Below are positions 1 to 7,254 of a stretch of DNA of 23,187 nucleotides, piece by piece; within the stretch, counting starts at the first letter, position 1, and each line of letters starts with the position of its first letter. Below the pieces are notes generated by a model. It saw only the letters and a list, made by a program, of their open reading frames with translations, was not told the origin of the DNA and ran no database searches. Made by a program: the position numbers and the translations under genes. Location: contig CALJKN010000178.1 in the NCBI GenBank assembly GCA_937973585.1, forward strand, positions 1-23,187. The letters are read 5' to 3'. The stretch is from an uncultured Helicobacteraceae bacterium. Lineage in GTDB: Bacteria > Campylobacterota > Campylobacteria > Campylobacterales > UBA6016.

Positions 1-154
1 TTGCCGGGGGTTTCTTCTTTTATTTTAAATCTACTTCTTTTTAAATCTGTTTTTTATTTTTATTGTTGTTTGTTGGTGTTTTATATCTTGAGTATATCTG
101 TTTTTTACACTTAAAGGCTTATAATAGTCGTCAAAAATTGGATGAGTGAGTACT
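1..154 (+). promoter_or_regulatory. T-rich leader and promoter region of clpS operon
   Basis: There is no credible coding sequence here. The stretch is strongly T-rich on the plus strand (runs of T around 37-60 and 101-106), with a 10-base direct repeat TTTTAAATCT at 23-32 and 39-48. A perfect TATAAT lies at 120-125, about 30 bases before the clpS start, with no convincing -35 hexamer. Campylobacterota housekeeping promoters are known for a -10 box preceded by T-rich periodic sequence rather than a -35, which fits. The GC-rich first ten bases may be the tail of something upstream, but that cannot be told from here. Confidence 0.6.
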
Positions 155-460
155 ATGAGCCTTGATACGCAAAGAGAGTCGCAGGACGATATCGTATTTG
201 ATATTGATAAACCAAAAAAATATAAAGTTTTAATGCATAATGACGATTACACGACTATGGAGTTTGTTATTGATGTTTTGATGGTCATTTTCCGCAAGAG
301 TGAGGGTGAAGCGGTACGTCTTATGCACGCTATACACGAAAAAGGGTTTGCCGTCTGCGGTATTTATGCCAAGGAGATAGCAGAGACAAAAGTCGAACAT
401 GTGACACAGTATGCAAGAGCGAACGATTTCCCACTTAAATGCACTATGGAAGAAGAGTAA
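155..460 (+). CDS. clpS: ATP-dependent Clp protease adaptor ClpS
   Basis: ClpS binds proteins with destabilising N-terminal residues (Leu, Phe, Tyr, Trp) and hands them to ClpA for degradation by ClpAP in the cytoplasm. The protein has a short flexible N-terminal tail followed by the ClpS core: the NDDYTTMEFV segment that lines the N-degron pocket, a conserved His in MHAIHEKG, and the closing AETKVEHVTQYARANDFPL helix. At about 101 residues it is the usual family size. ATG 155 is preferred because GAGTGAG sits a few bases upstream; an in-frame GTG at 146 would add three residues but has its GGA only three bases away. It is first of three genes, five bases before clpA. Confidence 0.95.
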   Translation: MSLDTQRESQDDIVFDIDKPKKYKVLMHNDDYTTMEFVIDVLMVIFRKSEGEAVRLMHAIHEKGFAVCGIYAKEIAETKVEHVTQYARANDFPLKCTMEEE

Positions 461-465
461 GCAAA

Positions 466-2661
466 ATGATAAGCAAAGATCTGAATATAATCCTCGTAAA
501 TGCCTTTAGAGAGGCTAGAAATAGAAATCATGAATACATTATGGTTGAGCACCTAATCCACTCATTACTGGACGATGCGCAAACGGAGAAAATCCTTCAA
601 GATGTTGGGGTGAACACTGATGATGTGCGGGCTGCATTGGATGAGTATCTAGAGAATGAGATAGAAAAAATCCCAGAAGAGTTAAAAATAGAGCCTGTCC
701 AGACGGCTGCCTTTCAACGTGTTATGCAGAAGATGTTAGTTCATATACAGGGGGCTGGAAAAAAAGAGGCTGACAAAACCGATTTACTAGCGGCTCTTTT
801 TGAGGAGGATTCAAGCTACGGGATTACCCTTCTTAGGTCTTATGGGGTAGAGAAGGTTGATATTTTGGAGGCAATATCCCATCGCTGGGATACGGAGGAG
901 CCAAAAATCAAAAAAGGTGGACAAAAGCAAAAGTCATACATTGATGAATTTACTGTTGACCTAACGGAGCTTGCTAAAAATAAAAAAATAGACCCTGTAA
1001 TCGGTAGAGATGAAGAAACTAATAGGATGGCTCATATATTGTGCCGTCGAAAAAAGAATAATCCGATTCTAGTCGGGGAGCCCGGTGTCGGGAAGACTGC
1101 CGTAGTTGAGGGATTAGCCCTTGATATTGCCGAAGGTAGAACTCCGGAAGTTTTGAAAGATGCCAGAATATTTGCTCTGGATCTAGGTAGTTTAGTTGCC
1201 GGCACAAAATACAGGGGTGATTTTGAGAAGAGGATAAAAGGGATTTTGACGGAGCTTGAGAGAGAAGATAACGTCATTTTGTTTATAGATGAGATTCATA
1301 TGATAGTCGGTGCCGGAAGTGCGTCTGGCGGTTCCATGGATGCGGCAAATCTGCTAAAACCTGCCTTGGCAAGCGGAAAGCTAAGGTGTATCGGCGCCAC
1401 TACGTTTGCAGAGTTCAAAGCCAGTTTTGAAAAAGATAGGGCACTCGGCAGGAGATTTCAAAAACTTGATGTAAATGAGCCGTCCGTTGAGGATAGCATA
1501 AAAATACTAGAGGGTTTAAAAAATAAATACGAAGATTTTCACAACGTATCATATACGGTCGAATCACTAAAGGCGGCCGTTGAATTAACAAACAAATATA
1601 TAAAAGATAAAAAACTGCCGGATAAGGCTATAGATGCCATAGATGAGGCCGGTGCCGGATATAGATTGATGCCCCCTTCGGATGAGAGAAGGGTGGTCGA
1701 TGAAGCCGATATTGAGAAAGTAATATCAAAAATAACAAAAATACCTCAAAAAAGTATCGAGCAGGATGAGGGAGAGGTATTAAAAAATCTTGCGTCAACA
1801 CTAAAAAGTGTCGTATTCGCTCAGGATAAGGCAGTAGCGGAGGTGGTTAGGGCAGTTAAGCGCTCAAAAGCGGGTCTTTCAAGGGCAGATAAGCCTATTG
1901 GGGCATTTTTGTTTACTGGCCCTACGGGGGTAGGCAAAACTGAGATTGCAAAACAACTAGCCGCCGCATTGGGGTCTCATTTTGAGAGATATGATATGAG
2001 TGAGTATATGGAGAAGCATGCCGTCTCAAGATTGGTTGGAGCCCCTCCAGGCTATGTCGGGTTTGAGCAGGGGGGATTGCTGACGGAGGCTGTCAGGAAA
2101 AATCCGTATTCTGTTATTTTGCTAGATGAGATAGAAAAAGCACATCCTGATATTGCAAATATCTTGCTACAGATAATGGACAACGCATCACTAACCGACA
2201 ATACCGGTATGAAGGCCGATTTTAGAAATGCAATAATTATCATGACTAGCAATCTAGGTAGCAATGATGCCCCAGTGATGGGTTTTGCCCCAAATGAGGA
2301 GATTAGAGAGAGTGAAGCGGTCAAGAGCTTTTTTGCTCCTGAGTTTAGAAACCGTCTGACCGCCGTTGTTAGTTTTGCCTCGCTCTCAAAAGATACTATG
2401 ATTTTAGTAGTTGAGAAAATGCTAAAGGAGCTAAAAGAGTTTTTGGCAGCAAAAGGGGTTGTCATTTCGTTTGATAAAAAGGCAAAAGAGTATCTGGCTA
2501 ACAAAGGGTATGATCCAAAAATGGGCGCTAGACCGCTATCTGGCGTCATAGAGCGTGATGTAAAAGATGCCTTGGTAGATGAGCTGTTGTTTGGGAAGCT
2601 AAAAAATGGCGGAAAAGTCTCGGTTACATACAAAAAAGAGGCTTTGTCATTTAAGATATGA
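466..2661 (+). CDS. clpA: ATP-dependent Clp protease ATP-binding subunit ClpA
   Basis: Hexameric AAA+ unfoldase that feeds substrates to the ClpP peptidase, working with ClpS on N-degron substrates. Domain order: Clp N-terminal repeat domain (about 1-145, the ClpS dock), first AAA module with Walker A GEPGVGKT near 205-212 and Walker B FIDEIH near 274, second AAA module with GPTGVGKT near 485-492 and LLDEIEKAH near 553, then a C-terminal small domain. An MGF tripeptide near 605 takes the place of the IGL/IGF loop that docks into ClpP. Length of 731 residues is close to E. coli ClpA (758). ATG 466 follows GAAGAGTAAG; the frame is open further upstream but inside clpS. Its stop overlaps the aat start (ATGA). 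Confidence 0.96.
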   Translation: MISKDLNIILVNAFREARNRNHEYIMVEHLIHSLLDDAQTEKILQDVGVNTDDVRAALDEYLENEIEKIPEELKIEPVQTAAFQRVMQKMLVHIQGAGKKEADKTDLLAALFEEDSSYGITLLRSYGVEKVDILEAISHRWDTEEPKIKKGGQKQKSYIDEFTVDLTELAKNKKIDPVIGRDEETNRMAHILCRRKKNNPILVGEPGVGKTAVVEGLALDIAEGRTPEVLKDARIFALDLGSLVAGTKYRGDFEKRIKGILTELEREDNVILFIDEIHMIVGAGSASGGSMDAANLLKPALASGKLRCIGATTFAEFKASFEKDRALGRRFQKLDVNEPSVEDSIKILEGLKNKYEDFHNVSYTVESLKAAVELTNKYIKDKKLPDKAIDAIDEAGAGYRLMPPSDERRVVDEADIEKVISKITKIPQKSIEQDEGEVLKNLASTLKSVVFAQDKAVAEVVRAVKRSKAGLSRADKPIGAFLFTGPTGVGKTEIAKQLAAALGSHFERYDMSEYMEKHAVSRLVGAPPGYVGFEQGGLLTEAVRKNPYSVILLDEIEKAHPDIANILLQIMDNASLTDNTGMKADFRNAIIIMTSNLGSNDAPVMGFAPNEEIRESEAVKSFFAPEFRNRLTAVVSFASLSKDTMILVVEKMLKELKEFLAAKGVVISFDKKAKEYLANKGYDPKMGARPLSGVIERDVKDALVDELLFGKLKNGGKVSVTYKKEALSFKI

Positions 2662-3332
2662 ATATCCAGACCCCTTTTTCGGCTTGCGCATACACATTCC
2701 CGCATCCGGATACCGCAGATGAGGATGGATTGGTGGCTGTTGGAGGCGACTTGAATCCTTATAGGCTTGTAGAGGCTTACAAAAATGGTATTTTCCCATG
2801 GTTTAGTCATGAGGGATTGATATTTTGGTACTCTCCCGATCCTAGGGCAGTGTTGTATCCAAACGAGTTTAAAGCCTCAAAAAGCCTTTTTAAATCAGTT
2901 AAAAATTCAGATTTTGAGTTTAAAATCAACGGTAATTTTGATGAAGTAATAGACTCTTGTCGGATGGTTGCCAGAAAGGGCGAGTACGGGAGCTGGATAG
3001 ACGATGACTTTATCGAAGGGTATACGAGACTGAATCGACTTGGGATCGCCCAAAGTGTAGAGTGCTATGCAGAAGGAGAAATTGTAGGTGGCTTCTACGG
3101 TGTCAGACTTGGCGGTGTTTTCTTTGGGGAGTCGATGTTTCATAAGCGAAGAGATGCATCAAAAGCTGCTTTATGGTTTTTGTGTGAAAATGCAAAAAGC
3201 TTTGGAATCGATATTATAGATTGTCAGCAAGAGACCCCTCATCTGCTCTCGCTAGGTGCAAAAGCGATTCAGAGGGGTGAGTTTTTAGAGATCTTAAAAG
3301 AGAAAATACAAACCTCTGATATGAGAGGTTAA
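2658..3332 (+). CDS. aat: Leucyl/phenylalanyl-tRNA--protein transferase
   Basis: Aat transfers Leu or Phe from aminoacyl-tRNA to proteins with N-terminal Lys or Arg, creating the primary destabilising residue read by ClpS. The 224-residue sequence shows the family pattern: an N-terminal DGLVAVGGDL segment, NGIFPWFS near 40, WYSPDPRAVL, the core GGFYGVRLGGVFFGESMF, and DCQQETPHLLSLGA near the C-terminus. The start ATG overlaps the clpA stop by four bases, so translation is probably coupled. The end overlaps flgH on the opposite strand by four bases. With clpS and clpA this makes a complete maker, reader and unfoldase of the N-degron pathway in one transcription unit. Confidence 0.95.
   Translation: MNIQTPFSACAYTFPHPDTADEDGLVAVGGDLNPYRLVEAYKNGIFPWFSHEGLIFWYSPDPRAVLYPNEFKASKSLFKSVKNSDFEFKINGNFDEVIDSCRMVARKGEYGSWIDDDFIEGYTRLNRLGIAQSVECYAEGEIVGGFYGVRLGGVFFGESMFHKRRDASKAALWFLCENAKSFGIDIIDCQQETPHLLSLGAKAIQRGEFLEILKEKIQTSDMRG
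3311..3330 (-). terminator. Hairpin at aat/flgH convergence, likely flgH terminator
   Basis: AACCTCT (3311-3317) and AGAGGTT (3324-3330) form a perfect 7-bp stem with a six-base loop. It spans the last codons of aat and the flgH stop. On the minus strand it is followed by TGTATTTTCTC, a loose T-rich tract, so it could end flgH transcription. On the plus strand it is followed by A residues, so it is unlikely to be an efficient intrinsic terminator for aat. Confidence 0.45.
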
Positions 3333-4051
3333 AAAGGCCAGATAGCCTCTAGCATTTTTGCACCCCAAGGTTGTGTGGCCGCCCTTTTTAGGTCTCCTTG
3401 AGTCTCGTATGCGATCCTAGCATCTGAAATATATCCGGAATCGATAGAGTTATCTTTGCCGATGTCGTCTGCCCTGATGACACCGCTAACTTTCATAATC
3501 TGCTTTTCGCCGTCTATGAGGATCTCTCTGCTCCCCTCAATAAAATATGTTCCGTTTGCCATAACTTTGATAACTCTAGCCGATACGGTAGTATTGAAGC
3601 TCTCTTGTCTGCTTCCTTTGCCGCTACCGTCAAACGTGTATCCAGAATTTGTGGATAGCCCTATATCCATAAAACCGTTCAATCTTCCGGCCAAGCCGCT
3701 CATCTGAGGGTTTAGGTTTCCCCCGGGAGAGGCTATGATACCGCCACCCAGATTGTCCTGCTGGCTTCTGGACATTTTTTTGGATGAGGACGAAGAGCTT
3801 TGAGCGGTCTCCTTGATTACCACCCTTACTATGTCGTTTATCTTCATAGCTTTTCTATCGGAGTAGAGTGGGCTCTCACCTTGTCCAAAGAGGCTTCCGG
3901 CGTTTGCGACCATTCCGGCTTCCTCTTTTGCCTCCATCTGCTCGACGTATTTTGGCGGTTTCATATCAATATCCGGATCCATAGGGTGTCTCGAGCACCC
4001 AGTCGTGAACACAACCGCTAAAACCAAAGATAAAGCGTAAAAGCTTCTCAT
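3329..4051 (-). CDS. flgH: Flagellar basal-body L-ring lipoprotein FlgH
   Basis: FlgH forms the outer-membrane L-ring bushing through which the flagellar rod turns. The N-terminus is a lipoprotein signal ending FTTGC with the acylated Cys near residue 19. The mature part has the family hallmarks: SLFGQGESPLYSDRKAMKIND and VRVVIKETAQSSSSSSKK near 60-95, and a C-terminal ANGTYFIEGSREILIDGEKQ followed by VSGVIRADDI. ATG 4051 gives 240 residues; an upstream in-frame ATG at 4066 would add five. The lower start is preferred because GAGG (within 4061-4066) lies nine bases before it, and a sigma-54-type promoter places the transcript start only about nine bases before the upper ATG. No other flagellar gene is nearby. 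Confidence 0.95.
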   Translation of the reverse strand: MRSFYALSLVLAVVFTTGCSRHPMDPDIDMKPPKYVEQMEAKEEAGMVANAGSLFGQGESPLYSDRKAMKINDIVRVVIKETAQSSSSSSKKMSRSQQDNLGGGIIASPGGNLNPQMSGLAGRLNGFMDIGLSTNSGYTFDGSGKGSRQESFNTTVSARVIKVMANGTYFIEGSREILIDGEKQIMKVSGVIRADDIGKDNSIDSGYISDARIAYETQGDLKRAATQPWGAKMLEAIWPF

Positions 4052-4083
4052 AGCAACAAACCTCATATATATTTTTACTCTTC

Positions 4084-4101
4084 TAGCAAAAAATATACCA
4101 A
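4084..4101 (-). promoter_or_regulatory. Sigma-54 (RpoN) type promoter upstream of flgH
   Basis: Read on the minus strand, the gap between the transporter stop and flgH contains TTGGTATATTTTTTGCTA. GG (4099-4098) and GC (4087-4086) are exactly ten bases apart, matching the -24/-12 rule of RpoN promoters (TTGGCAC-N5-TTGC), and the flanking TTGG and TTGC bases also match. In Campylobacterota many rod, hook and ring genes are RpoN-dependent, which fits the gene. The predicted transcript start is near 4075, leaving a leader of about 24 bases to ATG 4051. Confidence 0.65.
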
Positions 4102-4104
4102 GTA

Positions 4105-5439
4105 TTACTCACTAATCATATATATCATGAGCGCAATCAGTACCGGCGGTATGCAATATTTGACCCCAAAATACCAAGCTTCAAATGCAAAGTCGGACAT
4201 AAAATGGGTCATGTGCATTTTTAGGTTGTTTTTATCGGCTCCGAATCCTAAAAACAGAGCGGTAAATATCCCGCCCAAAATCAAAAGAATTGCGCTGGAT
4301 ACAAAATCAAACCAGTCAAAAAGCCCTTTCGAGAAAAATGTAAATGTAGCCGAATACTCTTTGGTATTTGACAGTAGGAGCAAAATACCGACACCCCATA
4401 CTAAGGCTCCGAAAACGGCAACCGATTTTTTTCTGCTCCATTTTTTTTCGGCCATTATATATGCGGTTGTCGGCTCCAAAATAGATATAGCTGATGTGAT
4501 AGAGGCAAAAGCCAGAGCTATAAAAAACAAAACCGCAAGGATATTGCCGAACATGCCAAAGTTGTAAAACAAAGACGGCATAGAGACAAAGACAAGGCCT
4601 GGGCCTTGATTTGATTCAAATCCAAAATTAAACAAAAAGGCAAAAAGCGTGATTCCGACAAAGATGGCAACCCCTATCTCCATTAGTGACACTATAATTG
4701 CCGATTTGACGTAGTTTGTATTTTTGTCGGTATAAGAGGCGTATGTAAGCATTGTAGCCATGCCGAGAGAGAGTGTGAAAAATGCGTGTCCAACCGCTAC
4801 AAGGAGAGCTTTTGGGGTTAGGAGCGAAAAGTCCGGAACAAACATAAACCCAACAGCCAACGAGAAAGAGTCAAAGCTCATAGAATAAAAAAACAAAAAC
4901 AGCAGTATAACAAACAGTATCGGAAGCAAAATCAAATTCGTTTTTTCTATCCCCTTGTCCACGCCTAGATACACGATAAATACGGTAATTACCATTGAGA
5001 GGGTGTGAAACAGAATTTGCGTTTTTATATCTAAAGTTAACATCGTCTCAAAAACGGTTTTTGCCTCTTCAACGGTTTGCGGGAGTGTCGATAGGGATAA
5101 AAATAGATAGTATAAAATCCAGCCGATAACGATCGAGTAGAACGAGAGGATAACAAGCCCTGTAAGCATCGAAAAACCGACGTTTTTCCATACTCCGGCC
5201 GCTTTTTTGGCAAGGCTCTCAAAAGAGCCTACGGGGTCTTTTTTCCCTATTGCTCCGATTGCCATTTCGCCTATGAGTAGCGGAATTCCGATAAATAAAA
5301 CGGCTACGATATATGCCAAAACAAAAGCACCTCCGCCGTATACTCCTGTAATATACGGAAATTTCCAAATGTTACCGAGTCCTATGGCACTTCCGGCTGC
5401 CGCTAGAATAAAGCCTGCTTTTGAAAAATGTGCCTTCAT
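4105..5439 (-). CDS. Sodium-dependent transporter, NSS (LeuT/MhsT-type) family
   Basis: Inner-membrane sodium symporter for an amino acid or similar small solute; the substrate cannot be read from the sequence. The N-terminus has the diagnostic TM1 AGSAIGLGNIWKFPY, with the unwound Na+/substrate site, followed by GGGAFVLAYI in TM2. A TM6-like FFTLSLGMATMLTYASY lies mid-protein. The chain is hydrophobic throughout, and 444 residues suit the short bacterial 11-TM subgroup rather than 12-TM LeuT. It starts three bases after the upstream glycine-zipper lipoprotein stop, so the two are probably co-transcribed. No partner enzyme is present that would suggest a substrate. Confidence 0.9.
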   Translation of the reverse strand: MKAHFSKAGFILAAAGSAIGLGNIWKFPYITGVYGGGAFVLAYIVAVLFIGIPLLIGEMAIGAIGKKDPVGSFESLAKKAAGVWKNVGFSMLTGLVILSFYSIVIGWILYYLFLSLSTLPQTVEEAKTVFETMLTLDIKTQILFHTLSMVITVFIVYLGVDKGIEKTNLILLPILFVILLFLFFYSMSFDSFSLAVGFMFVPDFSLLTPKALLVAVGHAFFTLSLGMATMLTYASYTDKNTNYVKSAIIVSLMEIGVAIFVGITLFAFLFNFGFESNQGPGLVFVSMPSLFYNFGMFGNILAVLFFIALAFASITSAISILEPTTAYIMAEKKWSRKKSVAVFGALVWGVGILLLLSNTKEYSATFTFFSKGLFDWFDFVSSAILLILGGIFTALFLGFGADKNNLKMHMTHFMSDFAFEAWYFGVKYCIPPVLIALMIYMISE

Positions 5440-5442
5440 TTA

Positions 5443-5892
5443 TTATTGAGCCATCCTGACCGATACGATTTGTGCATTTAGCATCTCTATGATGACTCTG
5501 TCGTTTGCTCTAAACATAAAGGGTGCATCTTTGTCTACCCTATAAACGGTCGTAATAACGTCGCCGTTATCTAGTTTTATTACAAGTTCTTGCCCTGCAT
5601 CAGAATTTAGTGAGCTACCTGCCAATGCCCCCAGAAGCGCTCCGCCTACTACTGCCGCTACCTTGCCGTCCCCCTTGCCAAATGCGCTACCTGCTAGCCC
5701 GCCTATTGCGGCTCCGCTTGCCGCCCCTTTGTAGTCGTCGCCTATCTTTAGCCCTCTGGCTTCCAGTACCGTTCCTCTTTTGACGCTTTTAACATCACCG
5801 ACGTTTGATTGTGTGTATCCGCTACTTGAGGCACAACCGCCTAAAATCAGAGCCGAGCCTACCAAGAGGGCATATATTTGTGCTTTTAACAT
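5443..5892 (-). CDS. Glycine-zipper outer-membrane lipoprotein (SlyB/Pcp-like)
   Basis: The N-terminal signal ends LILGGC, so Cys 20 is the likely lipidated residue. Residues of about 56-92 form a glycine-zipper 2TM segment (GAASGAAIGGLAGSAFGKGD then VVGGALLGALAGS). The C-terminal part, with QELVIKLDNGDVITTVYRVD, resembles the SlyB/Pcp family C-terminus, whose members sit in the outer membrane and are tied to envelope integrity. GAGG lies six bases before the ATG. It leads a two-gene unit with the NSS transporter, three bases downstream. The family assignment is good; a specific role here is inference. Confidence 0.85.
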   Translation of the reverse strand: MLKAQIYALLVGSALILGGCASSSGYTQSNVGDVKSVKRGTVLEARGLKIGDDYKGAASGAAIGGLAGSAFGKGDGKVAAVVGGALLGALAGSSLNSDAGQELVIKLDNGDVITTVYRVDKDAPFMFRANDRVIIEMLNAQIVSVRMAQ

Positions 5893-5913
5893 CTTCTACC
5901 TCGTTTTTACCGT

Positions 5914-5919
5914 ATTTTA
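5914..5919 (-). promoter_or_regulatory. Possible -10 box for the glycine-zipper lipoprotein unit
   Basis: On the minus strand TAAAAT lies about 21 bases before the lipoprotein start, in the 81-base gap after the hypothetical gene. No good -35 is visible, as is normal for this phylum. A 12-base palindrome lies just upstream. This is a pattern match only. Confidence 0.35.
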
Positions 5920-5942
5920 TCACTATTTTTGAATAATGGGAG

Positions 5943-5954
5943 GCCAAATTTGGC
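5943..5954. repeat. 12-bp perfect palindrome GCCAAATTTGGC
   Basis: A fully self-complementary GCCAAATTTGGC lies between the hypothetical gene stop and the lipoprotein promoter, 24-35 bases upstream of the putative -10. It has no loop in the perfect core, so it looks more like a dimeric protein binding site than a terminator. A looser pairing on the minus strand (GAGCC, AAATTT, GG, bulged C, CTC) could instead make a weak hairpin after the hypothetical gene. Confidence 0.35.
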
Positions 5955-5973
5955 TCTGCATTTTAGATAAAGC

Positions 5974-6621
5974 CTAGATGATGTTTTTTTGTAGCAGTTT
6001 GAGTTTTAATAGCTTTGCGACTTTATACGATGGGGTGAATTTCATTATTGAACGCCCTACGTTATTGTCGTTTGAGGGGTTTAGCGACTTAGAAATAAAC
6101 GGCAGATCGATTTTCTTTTGACTTAAAAGCCCCTCCAAAATCTCCCACATCTCTATACTGTATTTTTGCCTCTCCTGCTTTTGAATACTAAACGGTGTTT
6201 TTTTATCGATATCCAGAGGCATTTTTTGTTTTTCAAAAAACGACTCCAAAAATACCGCCCTATCAAATCCTATGTCTCTGGAGTATATTCCGCCGCCTGC
6301 AACCGTTTCGTTTTTGGCACCTATCGCTTTACCTAGGCTTTTTCTCTCTATTTTCCCTAAATCAACTAGTGTTCTAATCTCATCTCTGACGATATAACAA
6401 AAAGCTTCGTTCTCCTCTTTTTGCTTGAACGAGGCCAGTACCTCATTTAGGTTGAAATAGAGTTTGCCGTTGATTTTTAACGCTTTAGGGAAATTTTCAA
6501 AATGCATCCTGAGGTATAATGCGTTTATACTAATCCCCAAAAAGCCGGCGACATACTCGGCGTCAAAAAGGTTTTGCGGGAGCTTTGACAGTTTTAGATT
6601 TTTTCTAAGTTTTGAACCCAT
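5974..6621 (-). CDS. Hypothetical protein with possible N-terminal winged-helix segment
   Basis: I do not recognise this family. With ATG 6621 it has 215 residues. The N-terminal part (about 15-65) reads AEYVAGFLGISINALYLRM, then a FPKALKINGKLYFNLNEVLA segment. This resembles the excisionase/MerR-like layout in which a helix-turn-helix is followed by a small wing, so DNA binding is possible. The remainder is charged and Lys-rich, with no membrane segment or signal peptide. The start is uncertain: ATG 6663 or a TTG at 6672 would extend it over the start of the divergent hydrolase gene, and none of these starts has a clear ribosome binding site. A TATAAT sits six bases before ATG 6621, which would give a leaderless transcript. 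Confidence 0.7.
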   Translation of the reverse strand: MGSKLRKNLKLSKLPQNLFDAEYVAGFLGISINALYLRMHFENFPKALKINGKLYFNLNEVLASFKQKEENEAFCYIVRDEIRTLVDLGKIERKSLGKAIGAKNETVAGGGIYSRDIGFDRAVFLESFFEKQKMPLDIDKKTPFSIQKQERQKYSIEMWEILEGLLSQKKIDLPFISKSLNPSNDNNVGRSIMKFTPSYKVAKLLKLKLLQKNII

Positions 6622-6627
6622 AAGGTG

Positions 6628-6633
6628 ATTATA
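6628..6633 (-). promoter_or_regulatory. TATAAT box abutting the hypothetical gene start
   Basis: On the minus strand TATAAT is followed by CACCTT and then ATG 6621. Standard spacing puts the transcript start at or within a base or so of that ATG. A TG lies just upstream (TGCATATAAT), close to the extended -10 form. The box also overlaps the ATG of the divergent hydrolase. Confidence 0.4.
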
Positions 6634-7241
6634 TGCAAATTCTCTCAAAAGCTTGCGGCTCATATCAGACAAATTGTTATGTTTTAAAAACCGATAACGG
6701 TGAGATTATTATAGACCCAGGCGTAAACGCTTACGAGTGGCTTCTTGGTGTGTGTAAAAATCCGATAGCGGTGTTAAATACCCACGGACATTTTGATCAT
6801 GTCTGGGATAACGAAAAGGTACAAAAGGGGTTTGATATCCCACTTTTTACCCCAAAAGACGATGCCTTTTTGCTCTCAAACGACATATTCGGGATTGGAG
6901 TTCCGGTTAGCACTCCCGATACGGTTGTTGAGCCCGATACTACGGTTTTGGTTGGTGGGATGGGTATAACGTTTTTGCATTATCCGGGACATACGCCTGG
7001 CTGTAGCGCTATTGTTGCGGGCGATGTGATGTTTAGCGGGGATTTTATATTTAGAGGCTCAATCGGTCGGGTCGATTTTCCGTATTCCGAACCTCAGGAT
7101 ATGATAAAAAGTCTAAAAAAATTTTTAGCTCTAGATAGAGAGCTAAAAATATATCCGGGGCATGGCGGAGCTACCGATACTAAAACGGAAAAAAACTCTG
7201 CCGCCAAATGGGTGGAGATGCTAATTGAGACCTCTGATTAA
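6633..7241 (+). CDS. Metallo-beta-lactamase-fold hydrolase, glyoxalase II / YcbL-like
   Basis: Cytoplasmic dinuclear-metal hydrolase of the MBL superfamily, most like the short YcbL-type glyoxalase II proteins that cleave glutathione or similar thioesters. Metal ligands are all present: THGHFDH (His 51, His 53, Asp 55, His 56), His 120 in YPGHTPGCS, Asp 137 in SGDFIFRGSIGR, and His 177 in YPGHGG. Length (203 codons including the stop) fits YcbL; classical GloB is longer because of its C-terminal helical domain. AAGG lies seven bases before ATG 6633. Substrate is not determined; persulfide dioxygenase-type or another thioester hydrolase activity remains possible. Confidence 0.88.
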   Translation: MQILSKACGSYQTNCYVLKTDNGEIIIDPGVNAYEWLLGVCKNPIAVLNTHGHFDHVWDNEKVQKGFDIPLFTPKDDAFLLSNDIFGIGVPVSTPDTVVEPDTTVLVGGMGITFLHYPGHTPGCSAIVAGDVMFSGDFIFRGSIGRVDFPYSEPQDMIKSLKKFLALDRELKIYPGHGGATDTKTEKNSAAKWVEMLIETSD

Positions 7242-7254
7242 ACAGAGGTCTCAA
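7225..7254. terminator. 12-bp perfect hairpin at the hydrolase stop codon
   Basis: TTGAGACCTCTG (7225-7236) pairs perfectly with CAGAGGTCTCAA (7243-7254) around a six-base loop ATTAAA that contains the stop codon TAA (7239-7241). Two genes converge on this gap. There is no T-run on either strand, so it would be a non-canonical terminator or an mRNA 3'-end stabiliser. The stem shares ACCTCTGAT with the hairpin at 3311-3330. Confidence 0.5.

Noticed and set aside
23..48. Direct repeat TTTTAAATCT at 16-base spacing before clpS
   Set aside because: Low-complexity T-rich sequence; more likely part of the AT-rich promoter upstream region than an operator.
2052..2810. Long open frame on the minus strand opposite the end of clpA and start of aat
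   Set aside because: It is Ser/Phe-rich antisense sequence, with no recognisable motif, and lies opposite two unmistakable conserved genes.
4052..4066. Upstream ATG of flgH at 4066
   Set aside because: The GAGG that would serve ATG 4051 overlaps this ATG, and the sigma-54 promoter would leave a leader of only about nine bases; it remains possible.
6515..6520. Plus-strand TATAAT inside the HTH-like gene, a possible promoter for the MBL hydrolase
   Set aside because: A perfect hexamer, but it would leave a leader of about 106 bases inside an opposing gene, and such hexamers arise by chance in AT-rich DNA.
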